Of a stretch of DNA of 64,000 bases, positions 44,803 through 54,190 are shown piece by piece. The position numbers and the translations under genes were made by a program. Numbering within the stretch: the stretch's first letter is position 1; every line of letters starts with the position of its first letter. The notes beneath the pieces are model-generated. The model was given only the letters and a program-made list of their open reading frames with translations. It did not search any database and was not told the DNA's origin. Source of the DNA: Brachypterus glaber (lineage: Eukaryota; Arthropoda; Insecta; Coleoptera; Kateretidae); the NCBI GenBank assembly GCA_958510825.1, contig OY294046.1, positions 51,287,664 through 51,351,663 of the forward strand, given 5' to 3'.

Positions 44803-45626
44803 CAGTGCGTACATTAAGTCTGGAATCACCCGATTTACTTTTCAATTATAAGACTTTTAAAAAAACGCTCGGACAGATCGATTTTAATTTTTAATTTTTC
44901 AAATTTTGGTGTAAAAAAAGTTATTAAAATTTTCACCCCCTTGCACCCTCCCATCACAACTTTTTTTTTTCAAATAGCAACCTACCTCTTGTGACACATC
45001 GTTGGAAAAGGTTATTTAATAAGCTTTCTAACGGTGTATGCCAAAGCCTTATTTAAAAAGGGGCTTAGAAAAAAATTAGTGGCTATTTGAAAAAAAAAAT
45101 TGGAATAAGTGGGTGCAAGGGGGTGAAAATTGTGATAACATTTGGTGTAAACCAAAATTTGCAAAATTAAAAATAAAAATCCACCTGTATGAGCATTTTT
45201 TTTTAACTTCCCAGTTACAAGTTAAAGAAAAAAATGCTTAGACAGGTCGATTTTTATTTTTTATTTCGAAAATTTTGGTTTACACCAAATGTTATCACAA
45301 TTTTCACCCACTTGCACCCACTTATTCCAATTTTTTTTTTCAAATAGCCACTAATTTTTTTCTAAGCCCCTTTTTAAATAAGGCTTTGGCATACACCGTT
45401 AGAAAGCTTATTAAATAACCTTTCCAACAATGTGTCACAAGAGGTAGGTTGCTATTTGAAAAAAAAAAGTTGTGATGGGAGGGTGCAAGGGGGTGAAAAT
45501 TTTGATAACTTTTTTTACACTAAAATTTGAAAAATTAACAATTAAAATCGACATGTCCGAGCGTTTTTTTAAAAGTCTTATAATTGAAAAGTAAATCGGG
45601 TGATTCCAGACTTAATGTACGCACTG
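44803..45626. mobile_element. 824-bp Tc1/mariner-type palindromic element
   Basis: CAGTGCGTACATTAAGTCTG and its exact complement bound the element between TA pairs (44801-44802, 45627-45628). Arms of about 400 bp are nearly identical (ATCACCCGATTTACTTTTCA, CACCCCCTTGCACCCTCCC, TCTTGTGACACATCGTTGG, TTTCTAACGGTGTATGCC) and meet at a ~25-bp centre near 45203-45228. Each arm is itself a weaker palindrome (CACCCCCTTGCACCC...GGGTGCAAGGGGGTG), so the element is symmetric at two scales. No coding capacity. Confidence 0.9.
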
Positions 45627-46077
45627 TATAATAATTTATTGTAGGTCCACATGTCACTTTTATTTTAAAGATCAAACATAAAAAAGGCATTTATTAATTA
45701 TATAATTAATAATAAAGATTTTTTTTCAATTTGGATCAAATTGTAAAGTTATATTTTTGCATTAATGAGATTTAAGGCTTAATACAAGGTAGGGAGTTGG
45801 TACGACGTGGCGCTCTACCCACCTGTTTCGGCCACATCGGAGTATGTATTTTTCTTTGCCTGTTTTTACGATATTCTGCAATGGGGGAGACTTCTGTAAA
45901 AAAAAAGGGTTTCGTTTTATTTTTTAAAGACACATTATGACTTTTATTTTGATAAATAATAACCAAAAGTTTTAATAAAAAACAATAATTTACATACAAT
46001 ACTTTAATTTTTATCTAATAATTTAATATTCAAGCGCGTTGTATAGTAAATTTTGTATTTCGTTGATTTTGCTAAAA
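45627..46077. other. Spacer with an A-box-like motif
   Basis: GGTGGGTAGAGCGCCACG, read on the minus strand at 45805-45822, resembles a tRNA A-box, but no B-box follows. A 75-codon reverse frame covers it. Both are probably meaningless. Confidence 0.35.
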
Positions 46078-46165
46078 ATATAAAACCTATTTACGGTATA
46101 TGAAACCTATCAGGGAATGTGCCATAAAACGTAATAGGTTTTATATACCGCAATAGGTTTAATTC
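46078..46165. repeat. 88-bp imperfect hairpin
   Basis: AAACCTATTTACGGTATATG and ..AAACCTAT pair with ATAGGTTTTATATACCGCAA..TAGGTTT around a loop with GGGAATGTGC. The same decamer repeats at 46179 outside the stem. Confidence 0.7.
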
Positions 46166-46295
46166 GCTTAGGGAATGTGCTCTATACCGTAGGAGTTTTC
46201 TATGCGATTTGACTAACAGTCTCAGACAGTCGTAGAAAAAGATATTTATAAACAGATATTTCAATTTTTAGCAATTTTTTTTTAAATAAATATAA

Positions 46296-46411
46296 ATAAA
46301 TTCGGTTTTTAGTGACAGGGTAGGACTCAAAATAAGGCAACTTCTATATAACGCGTTATATAGAAGTTACCTTATTTTGAGTCCTACCCTGTCACTAAAA
46401 ACCGAATTTAT
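46296..46411. repeat. 116-bp nearly perfect palindrome without loop
   Basis: 58-bp arms, with a single mismatch by eye, meet at ACG|CGT (46353/46354). Outer arm ATAAATTCGGTTTTTAGTGA, inner arm CTTCTATATAACG. No spacer is left between the arms. Confidence 0.95.
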
Positions 46412-47419
46412 CTCTCAAAAATGTTAAAAAAATGTATATATTATTTTTTCTGGATCCGATAAAAAAAATATAGTTGTTTTTATGTGAGGACATATTGGAC
46501 TACACGCACAATGTTTGAAGACAACGAAAAACATTTTTTTGTGCCTGTAATTAGACCTAAAATCAAGCAATGTAGTGAATTTTCAAACTTTAAAGAGCAC
46601 AGCTCCGCCATTTTGAAAGAAAAATTCAGATTTTTTTTTGAGGTTAGCAATTTACTATCCCTTTATACCGTTTGGTGTTAAAAAGATTTAAATAAAAAAT
46701 CCTTGGGCCTTAAAAAAATTTAAAAAAGCTAAGCAAACATATTTTTTGAAAAATGGTTGTGAGCGACCTCTAGATTTTTTCAAAAATTTTGAAAAAAGTT
46801 AGGGATGAAACTCTTACCCCAATAAACAAATTTAAGGGGTGAGACCTCCAAACTTTTTAATTTGAAATTTATTTTGGGTCACATATATACTAATATACTA
46901 AGTTTTGATGGAATAAAAAACGGCTACACCTGCTATTTTGTTCTCAACGAACATGTAATTCTGAAAGCATTAGAAACAATATCCCGTCAGTTATGGGGTG
47001 TTCGATTTTTTCATCTCCGTAAGCTTAAAGCCCACCGCGAGGAGTGACACACATAATATGAAAATTCTATATTATACATAATATGTATATATTATAGTCC
47101 GGAAAGGCTTCTGGTATATTCTAACCCCAGTTCGTACTATTTAAAATTTTAATTTTACATCCTGACCTCATTTTGCAACACGAAAGCTTAAATGTTAAAA
47201 TTATTAAAGTTGATATTTTATGTGTTTGACATGCCATATTCACACCTTTTGCAAACATAAAATTATTAATAAAAACAGGTTACAGGAGCTATTCATAAAT
47301 GACGTCACAGGAACCTGGTGATCCTAGTGATAAAAGAATTTCCTTTAAAACGGGGTGTCACATTTTAAATTTTACGCTCTGTGGGTCTATATAAAATAAT
47401 TAAAAAATACAGGTCACGA
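46412..47419. other. AT-rich spacer
   Basis: Two frames of 61-65 codons show no recognisable content. A TGACGTCA motif stands at 47302 without other promoter signals. Confidence 0.45.
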
Positions 47420-48057
47420 GTAGCCTTAAACAAAGTTAAATGGAAATTTCCAAACAGTTTTTGACAAAAATTGAAATCGCTCACGAAGCCGTTTTTAAAT
47501 AAAGTCATTCCTCATCTTCTTCAAGTTTTTCCTGATATATCAATACGGAGTTTTTTCTATTTTTCTATGACACACCCTATATCATAGGTACTACCAATGA
47601 TACTCAATATAATCACGACCAAATTCAAATTCAAATTCATTTATTCATTTCTTTTTACTTACAAAATAAGTATTGGAATATGTCATAGAAAAAATTAAAA
47701 TACTAAATAGTACAGGTCAACTACATGTCAACTTGATGAAGAATAGAGAAATGTCATCATCTGATAAAAAGATTTAAAATATATGGGTATACCGATACAC
47801 ACATACATGCATGTATAAAAACAAAAACAAAAAATAGCTTGAGCTATAAAAAAAAAAAATTAAAAAAATTTTGAATGAATTTCTCTATGCTTAGCCAAAC
47901 AGTAATATTAAAACAATACATGAAATAGTAAACATAAATAACAATAAAAATAAATAATCAAAATAAATAAATTAAAATAGTAATAAAAAATATAAAAGGC
48001 AAAAACATGACAGTGTATGACACTCTAAAAATAAAATAAATAAAAACGCACATGAGA

Positions 48058-48214
48058 TCACACATTAAAATTAAAAGTAGATGAAAAGTACTCGTCTAAA
48101 CTATACACACAATTTTTTAGCAAAATATTTTTTACCCTGGATTTAAAAGTATTTATGCTTGATATAGTTTTAATAATATTAACTGGTAGAGCATTGAATA
48201 ATTTAATATAATTA
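48058..48214 (-). pseudogene. C-terminal end of the interrupted RT ORF2
   Basis: The minus strand from 48214 reads NYIKLFNALPVNIIKTISSI, then NTFKSRVKNILLKNCVYSLD, ending NV and a TGA at 48058-48060. It joins the RT frame ending KSPLYTVY at about 50128. The LFNALP..I pattern with a following K.RVK segment is typical of the last residues of jockey/CR1-type ORF2. The host retrotransposon then continues to its tail at 47621 through about 430 bp of 3' untranslated sequence. No stop lies within this piece, so the interruption by the TIR element may be younger than the element's other damage. Confidence 0.75.
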
Positions 48215-48896
48215 TACACCGTGTATTTGAAATAGCGTCGGAAAAAAAATACACGAATAGCTCATGGTATAACTAACATTTTCCGTAAAAATTAAAAAAA
48301 TTTATATACAGCAGTTTCAGAATGGGATTTTTTTGAAAAAAATGTACCTTTTAGCCGTACGTCAATGTCACGCTGTGAAATTCTCTAAATAATTGGTGAC
48401 CTTGTAGCAAATATGTATGAAATCTTCCCAACGTTGCCAGATTCACTCGATGAGAAAAGTTTTTTTAAACTTACCTACCGTAGTAAAATAGGGGCATGTT
48501 TTCATGAAGTAAACATATCATTATCACCTAGGTAATAATAATATTTTAGGTATCCGCTGGATGCCATCGAACTATTTCGCCAACCCTTGTTTTTATCTTA
48601 ACAAGAAGTTTTGACTGATTTTTTTAAATTATCAACCACATCGATTGAATCACTATAAGATTTATTAAATAATAAAGTAAAAAAATGTACACAACACTTT
48701 GAAACACTTTTTTGCATTAGAATGGTCGGGATAGGTATTAAACTTGAAATATTAAACAAAAATTGTCTAATCACTACAGGAAAATAACGCACATAAACCA
48801 CTGCAATGATTATTAACTATTTATTATTGACACTACGATTTATTGCAAAAAATACTGGTCAAAATAATTTTCTGAGAATCGAATTAGAAAAGTTAT

Positions 48897-48898
<2 letters not shown>

Positions 48899-48981
<83 letters not shown>
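48899..48981. repeat. (CT)n microsatellite
   Basis: About 41 uninterrupted CT units, inside the 1.9-kb TIR element and directly downstream (minus strand) of the exon-like segment. Confidence 0.98.
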
Positions 48982-48983
<2 letters not shown>

Positions 48984-48984
<1 letters not shown>

Positions 48985-49136
48985 TCAGATCTGTGGTTTG
49001 AGCTGCCAGGGCTATCCAACCAGTCCTCGTCGGTTACACTTAAACGAAATGGACCGTCTGGTTTGTACCATGCCTTTCCGTCTGTTGCAACGAAGTTATC
49101 CTCTTGCTGTGAAAAGTCTTCTCTGATGATTTCTTT
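48984..49136 (-). CDS. Exon-like segment, unknown function
   Basis: On the minus strand this 153-bp stretch is open for exactly 51 codons. It is preceded by an AG (GTGTTTTAAAAG) and followed by a good donor (GAA|GTGAGAGAG), so a spliced exon would begin and end in phase 0. It encodes KEIIREDFSQQEDNFVAT, then DGKAWYKPDGPFRLSVTD and EDWLDSPGSSNHRSE, an acidic, W- and D-rich, complex peptide very unlike the low-complexity frames nearby. I do not recognise the family; the DGKAWYKP part faintly recalls the DG..W segment near the N-terminus of piggyBac-type transposases, but that is weak. It lies inside the 1.9-kb TIR element, so it is either part of that element's own gene or a captured host exon. 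The other exons were not found. The call is tentative. Confidence 0.35.
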
Positions 49137-50130
49137 CTTTTAAAACACAATCACAATATACTTTTTATAGTCACTAAAGTTTAATGTTTGATTTATTAAA
49201 AAAAAGTCGTAGCTTCATAAACCAAATCCAGTTTTTATATTTCTACAGTTGGCTACACTTTGTTTGGTATTTTTAGGTTATATCATTTATTTTTTCGTAT
49301 TGTTTTGACTGTTGCAAAACTGTTGTTTTCCCTTAAAATTTCTATAATTTTTGGTCGTTATACATCTGGCTCTCACTACTCCCAGTTACTGATGTAACCA
49401 CCATGCAACCCGATGGCTGAAATGTAAAATACAAAGCCAAAAATCGAAGAAGAAGAAGAAGAAAACTGTTGTTTACATCCCATCAGGGGGCTATTTTTAC
49501 GTGCAATGGGAAATTTGGATTTGTGCTGTATAAAATACTGATCAAAATGTGAAGTGAATCGCCCAAAGATTTTCAACAAACTTAAAGTTAAATATCTCCG
49601 AATATAATAAAAGGTACACATTTTGAAAAGATTACATGTATTTAGAGTTGCCAAAAACTTTACACTACTAGTGATATGGTATTTTTTCTACTAAAAGATC
49701 TGCAAGTGTGAGTTAAAGTTGTGTGAGTGAAAGTTAACCCATTAAGTTTCAGCATCTGTTAAAACAACATCTGTTAAATAGTTTGTAGGTGAAGATTATG
49801 AATATGGCAAGTACATCTTTGGTTATTATTTTAACATTTTTTACGGTACTTTATAATTATTGTTGATAAAATTCTATGATGATTAAAAGACGATAAAAGT
49901 TATTTTGTCAAACAGTAAATACGGAATCGACAAAATCTGACAACGTTGCATTTTGCAAATTTGAAGCGCGATGATAAAGCTTACAGATGCGTCGTCTGTA
50001 GGCTGGATTTAAGGTTTTCTAATGAATTTTTTTAGATTTTTTTTTCCAATTTTTTTCATTCTGAATCGATTTTTGGGGTCACAAAGATGATCTGTTTTTT
50101 TTTCCGACGCTATTTCAAATACACCGTGTA

Positions 50131-50950
50131 TAAAGGTGATTTCTGAAACTTTGCAGTTTTATGTTTTGGTACTCTAAGAAAATTTATGTTACGGGTATTT
50201 AAGTTATGAATGTCATTGTTTGAGATAAATTTTGAAATATTTTGCTTAGTAAAAGTTACGCATTTTAATATATAGATTGAAATAACTGTCAATATTTTGT
50301 TTACCTTAAAAACATTTCTACAACTATCTCGGTAAGGGATATTAAAAATAAGGCGTAGCAATCTCTTCTGTGATACAAAAACTCTCTGAAAATCAGCAAT
50401 GGATCGCCAGCACATAATATTAAATGAAATATGCTAATAAGCTAAAGCATAATAAACGCTTAAGAGACCAGACTGATTTAGAAAGCTTTTTAGCTGAAGG
50501 ATGCCAAAGCAGGCGCTATTTAGCATAAAGTGTCAATGTGACCTTCCCAACCTAATGTCTCATCAATAATAGTGCCTAAAAATTTGGTTTGATGGGACAG
50601 TATTAATTGTTCCGGCAGTACAAACTCTAATGGAATAGATTTTTTGTTAAAAAAATTAATTGTTACAGTCTTTTCGGTATTAAGAATTAGTCTATTTCTC
50701 TGACACCACTCACTCAGCTCATTAATTATGGTTATTATTAAATTTTTGAGTTCCGTGAGATCCTTTGCGTGAATTGTAATAGTGGTGTCATCTGCAAAAA
50801 TAATCATCGATAAAATATTTCAGATCATTTATGTAGATAATAAATAGTAGTGGTCCCAAAATAGAACCTTGTGGCACACCGAAGTTAATATTATGTGAGT
50901 CAGATTTTAAATCACCCACCTTTACAATAATTGATCTACCCTCCATGTAA
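50131..50950 (-). pseudogene. Reverse transcriptase remnant (non-LTR ORF2)
   Basis: Read from 50950 down, the frame gives EGRSIIVKVGDLKSDS and then NFGVPQGSILGPLLFIIYIN, the conserved RT block before the palm. It shifts frame near 50812, then runs MIIFADDTTITIHAKDLTEL, the catalytic FADD box (a variant of YADD). It continues through NRLILNTEKTVTINFF and TKFLGTIIDETLGWEGHIDT, shifts again near 50525 into FGILQLKSFLNQSGLL, hits a TAG, and resumes with CWRSIADFQRVFVSQKRLLR and NIPYRDSCRNVFKVNKILTV. This order (palm, thumb, C-terminal helices) is that of jockey/CR1-like ORF2 proteins. The N-terminal endonuclease is absent. At least two frameshifts and one stop show it is dead. The C-terminal part continues beyond the inserted element, at 48058-48214. 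Confidence 0.85.
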
Positions 50951-51246
50951 GACCATTCACACGCCTACTTTGTTAATGTCCAAAATAATACTACCGTAAT
51001 TTTGGACATTAACAAAGTAGGCGTGTGAATGGTCATAATTATATTGAGTATCATGGGTAGTACCTATGCTATAGGGTGTGTCATAGAAAAAACTCCGTAT
51101 TGTGATATCAGGAAAAACTTAAAGAAGAACGGCTTCGTGTGCGATTTCAATTTTTGCCAAAAACTGTTTGGACATGTCCCAAAAACAACCTAAAATCAAA
51201 AAATCCGGGATGGTTTGATTTTCCATTTAACTTTGTTTAAGGCTGC

Positions 51247-51667
51247 CCATCAGGTATAAGCAACTGTAACGTCAGCTGAGTAAGAGTTGTTTTTCCCTCT
51301 TCTAAAACTCCAAGCTGGTAAAGTCAGAGTATCTGAATTTTTAGATTTAAATATCTCAGGAACAAAAACACCGCTAAAGATTAATTTAAAAACATAAAGA
51401 GAGCATGTTACAAAAACAATCAGGTCCTTATAAGGATCTAAATAAGTTTTAACGAATCGACATGGAAAAAAATTGTAAAAATTAATCGATTCGTTTAAAA
51501 AAACTAAAACTCATAAAACAAAACTATACTATTTATAGAATTATTCTGTTTGTAGTCAAATAAATTGTTTCTAATAAATTGATTTTTAATTAATAATTCC
51601 ATTTATTTAATTTATGGATAATGACTGATATACCAAGAAAGAAAGTATTAAAACTGCTATACACACT
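51247..51667. other. AT-rich spacer
   Basis: Nothing recognised. TTTAACGAATCGA and TAATCGATTCGTTTAAA near 51460-51500 form a small imperfect inverted repeat. Confidence 0.45.
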
Positions 51668-52408
51668 GCAAAAAGTCAAGTTTTTCGATTGAGTAGGTTT
51701 TTAGAAGCCGAGGGCATGCCGATTGAGCCATCTAGAGGTTAATAAACCTTCGTAATCTAAATTTAACTTTTTGCTCGTGTATTATATAATATTTTTTATT
51801 CGATTGTTACTAATTATAATAAATTATTAAAATATACTTAATTTTAAATTGTAAAAAGTATTTATTTTTAGTGTCTTATTACTTATGTAGTTTTCCATGA
51901 CAAATTGCTATCCAATCAAATCGCTAAAAAACAATTGAATCGTTTCTTTTGCGTGCGGTTTCATTTTCAAATTAAAAAGCTATAGCTTGGTGATTAATTT
52001 CTGTTAAAATGTGTCTTTTATGAAAATAGTAATACTTCGGAACCGTTCTATGAATATTATAAATATTGAAATTGATTTTACAATTGAAATGTTGTGTTTT
52101 TAGTTTGTTTTAGTGGATGAATACAGATTAATCAGTTAACATATATTTTGATGTTATGTTATAGAAGAAATGATTATAATAACTGTATCTGGTTAAAAAG
52201 AACAGTTAGTTCAAGACCAAAAGTGACCTAAAGGTAATATTTCTTTATAAATATTACAGTAAAGGTAAAGCATCTTCTTTTAAAAAGCTTAAAAATAACA
52301 AGTTTTAGTTAGCGGGCGAAAAAAACTTTTTGACCCTAGGGCCACAAAGTTCAACTTTTCGTCCGTAAAACATGAACAAAAAGTGTCTCTTTTAGAATCA
52401 ATGGAATA
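51668..52408 (+). mobile_element. Family K element, copy 2
   Basis: Parallels 16268-17027: AGTAGGTTTTTAGAAGCCGA, TAACTATATCTGGTT-type sequence, AGTTCAAGACCAAAAGTGAC, AAGGTAAAGCATCTTCTTTT and GCGGGCGAAAAA..TTTTGACCCTAGGG. The left hairpin has decayed compared with copy 1 (AAAAAGTCAAGTTTTTC for GGGCGAAAAGTTAAA). Confidence 0.75.
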
Positions 52409-52984
52409 AAAATATTTTTTTTTTAAATTAAGGATTTATTCTACATGGAAATGCTCTGAAAACAGTCAAATACAATATGTGTTAAAAAGCTTTAAACATT
52501 TTAAGGTATGTTTCTTTATCAAAAAAATATGAGAATACCTCAAAAACATTGATTGGGGTACAGTCCTTTGAAAACCTTTAAGTTTATATTTTATGCTTTA
52601 TCAAGAAGGATTTGAGCAATTTTTGTAGGCAAGTAAATGGATTAATATGGTTAAGGTACTTATCCTTTTTGTTTTTTTTTTGTTTTATTTGTTTGCTACA
52701 AAAAATAGTTTTTTAAATAAATATTTTGTGTTTTAGTTTTAAAATTATAATACATGGTACTGTAATGAAAATTGTTATTTTATATACATATTATGCAATA
52801 CATTGCGTAGGTATAAAAAGTTTTTTTAGTCATAAAAATTTTTGGGAGGGAAAAAAATTCAGTAGGCAAATTTTACCTCACACGCTCCGAAAGCCCAATA
52901 TACATCCTCTTAAAGCTGGCTATAAGAACGATTTTAGAACTTATGGTTCAAGATAGTTTTCGTTATGTTTTGATGTAAAATTAA
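52409..52984. other. Spacer with a family G phrase
   Basis: TAGTCATAAAAATTTTTGGG at 52827-52846 recalls 31433. The 76-codon frame across it is not protein-like. Confidence 0.4.
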
Positions 52985-53599
52985 ACCGGTGAGAGCAAGA
53001 AGGGAAAGATTGCACTCGATCCAACTTTCGGGAATTAACAAAAAACTTTATAGCAACCAAACCATAAGCCCAATAAAGAAACACAACATTACAAACCTAA
53101 TCATCGTAACTATAGTAACAATGTTTAATAAGTGGTTTCTTTTTAAAACCTTTAGTTTAGCTCTGATATGTAGTAAAAATTGGTGCAATCTTTCCTTCTT
53201 GATCTCAACTGACTAAAGTTTTAGGATAATTAGGAAAAAAAAACGTTTTTCACTGTTAATTACAAGACTGTCTTGTATTTAAACAAATAACACATTATAT
53301 AAGTCATATATACATTCTTAACCTACTGATGTTTGCTTAGGTTTTTAGTCCTTACTCTTACTTAAAGTCATCATCTTTGTCTTGTGGTAAGTTAAAAAAA
53401 TATTCATACTGTATGAAAATCCTATAATGTTTCCCTTCTTTGTCTCAATCACATATTTAATGTGTTACTGGGGCAAAATAGTTTGTGACATGTTTACCTT
53501 TTTTGTGTCAACAGATGCGTTTCAAAGCAAAGAACAAAACGTCTATCTTAGTCAATTTCGTCCAAAAAGTGCAATGTTTTCCTTTCTTGCTCTCACCGG
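52985..53599. mobile_element. 615-bp element, ACCGGTGAGAGCAAGA ends
   Basis: ACCGGTGAGAGCAAGAAGGG at the left mirrors CCTTTCTTGCTCTCACCGG at the right. TTAA stands at 52981-52984 and 53600-53603; TTAA duplication would suggest a piggyBac-like integrator, although TA is also compatible. The phrase GCAATCTTTCCTTCTTGATC and variants (CCCTTCTTTGTCTCA, GCAATGTTTTCCTTTCTTGC) repeat four times in the body. Confidence 0.75.
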
Positions 53600-53603
53600 T
53601 TAA

Positions 53604-54046
53604 ATTGTATTTTAGGTAAGTAAATCTATTTCTGAATTATATAAATTTTTACATATTTTTACTATTTAAATACATGATGTTATTATTATTAGTTTAATTA
53701 TTAGTTTAATTTAACCAATTTAATTAATTATTAAATTAAATTCTTTCCTACAAATCTACATGGGTTAATAATTACGGTTGAATAGAACTTCATTCAACTA
53801 TGCAAGTGTTCTATTAAAAGGATGCCGACTGCAGTGATGACGTCACAAAAAGCGTATCGACGCCCTATATTCCGTCGCGGCGCAATCCAATAACAAATGA
53901 GTAACGTCCACTATTACACCCATAAAAATTGTAATATCCATTCAGCGCTTATCGCTTTGTATTGTACCAACAGGATATTTATTATTCTTTTGCTTTATCT
54001 ACACGCGAAAAAATTACATAAAAACAGTTTCTGCAGAGGTAGACGA
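53604..54046. promoter_or_regulatory. Promoter-like cluster, weak
   Basis: GATGACGTCAC (a CRE-type TGACGTCA) at 53836-53846, TTCCGTCGCGGCGCAATCCA with an ATTGG/CCAAT-type site at 53871-53892, and then a 61-codon frame from ATG at 53897. The local G/C enrichment is unusual here, but I found no TATA/Inr pair or downstream gene, and TGACGTCA also occurs in repeats at 25.7 and 56.6 kb. Confidence 0.2.
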
Positions 54047-54190
54047 GGGGTAAACCACTACAATAGTTATTTATGGTACTAGTGGGTAAAGTAAGACATT
54101 GCCCATGAGAAAATTAACCTGCGAGGCGTCAGCCAAGCAGGTTAATTTTCGAGAGGGCAATAACGGTTTACCCATGAGTGCCATACAAGG
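54047..54190. mobile_element. Hairpin element related to the family F terminus
   Basis: TTGCCCATGAGAAAATTAACCTGC (24 nt; inner arm from 54092) pairs with its near-complement ending GAGGGCAA at 54166. Further out, GTACTAGTGGGTAAA pairs with TTTACCCATGAGTGCC. The inner stem is the same design as the hairpin at 26095-26158. Confidence 0.75.

Larger units (their letters stand above)
48226..50119. mobile_element. 1.9-kb TIR element with 11-bp target duplication
   Basis: TTTGAAATAGCGTCGG at 48226 is matched by its complement ending at 50119, and both continue into A/T runs. TACACCGTGTA is present at 48215-48225 and at 50120-50130. The retrotransposon reading frame resumes correctly across the site, which confirms the insertion. 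Duplications of 9-11 bp are characteristic of Mutator-like elements, but no MULE transposase is seen. It contains a (CT)n run, an exon-like segment and two unremarkable reverse frames (48598-48801, 49376-49654). Confidence 0.8.
47621..50950 (-). mobile_element. Non-LTR retrotransposon, 5'-truncated and interrupted
   Basis: The 3' end lies at 47621, where the minus strand closes AATAAATGAATTTGAATTTG, a (TTTGAA)-type tail common to several insect non-LTR families. The 5' end at 50950 cuts into the reverse-transcriptase domain. GACCA stands at both borders (47617-47621 and 50951-50955) as a short possible target duplication. A 1.9-kb element lies within it. Confidence 0.8.
47420..51246. mobile_element. 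Foldback N, left arm split off by a 3.3-kb insertion
   Basis: The left arm 47420-47620 (TAGCCTTAAACAAAGTTAAA ... ATAATCACGACC) and the right arm 51035-51246 mirror each other with a few indels. The inner hairpin 50951-51034 completes the symmetry. The hairpin has a perfect 36-bp stem (GACCATTCACACGCCTACTT...) and a 12-base loop. Removing 47621-50950 restores one continuous foldback of about 0.5 kb, so the retrotransposon inserted into its left arm. Confidence 0.75.

Noticed and set aside
48598..48801. 67-codon reverse frame inside the 1.9-kb element
   Set aside because: Hydrophobic AT-rich peptide with no motif; possible but unsupported as an exon.
49376..49654. 92-codon reverse frame inside the 1.9-kb element
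   Set aside because: Contains a serine run from a TTC repeat and low-complexity sequence; no domain seen.
50951..51034. Independent 84-bp hairpin MITE
   Set aside because: The 36-bp perfect stem is better explained as the inner part of foldback N, whose outer arms continue on both sides once the retrotransposon is removed.
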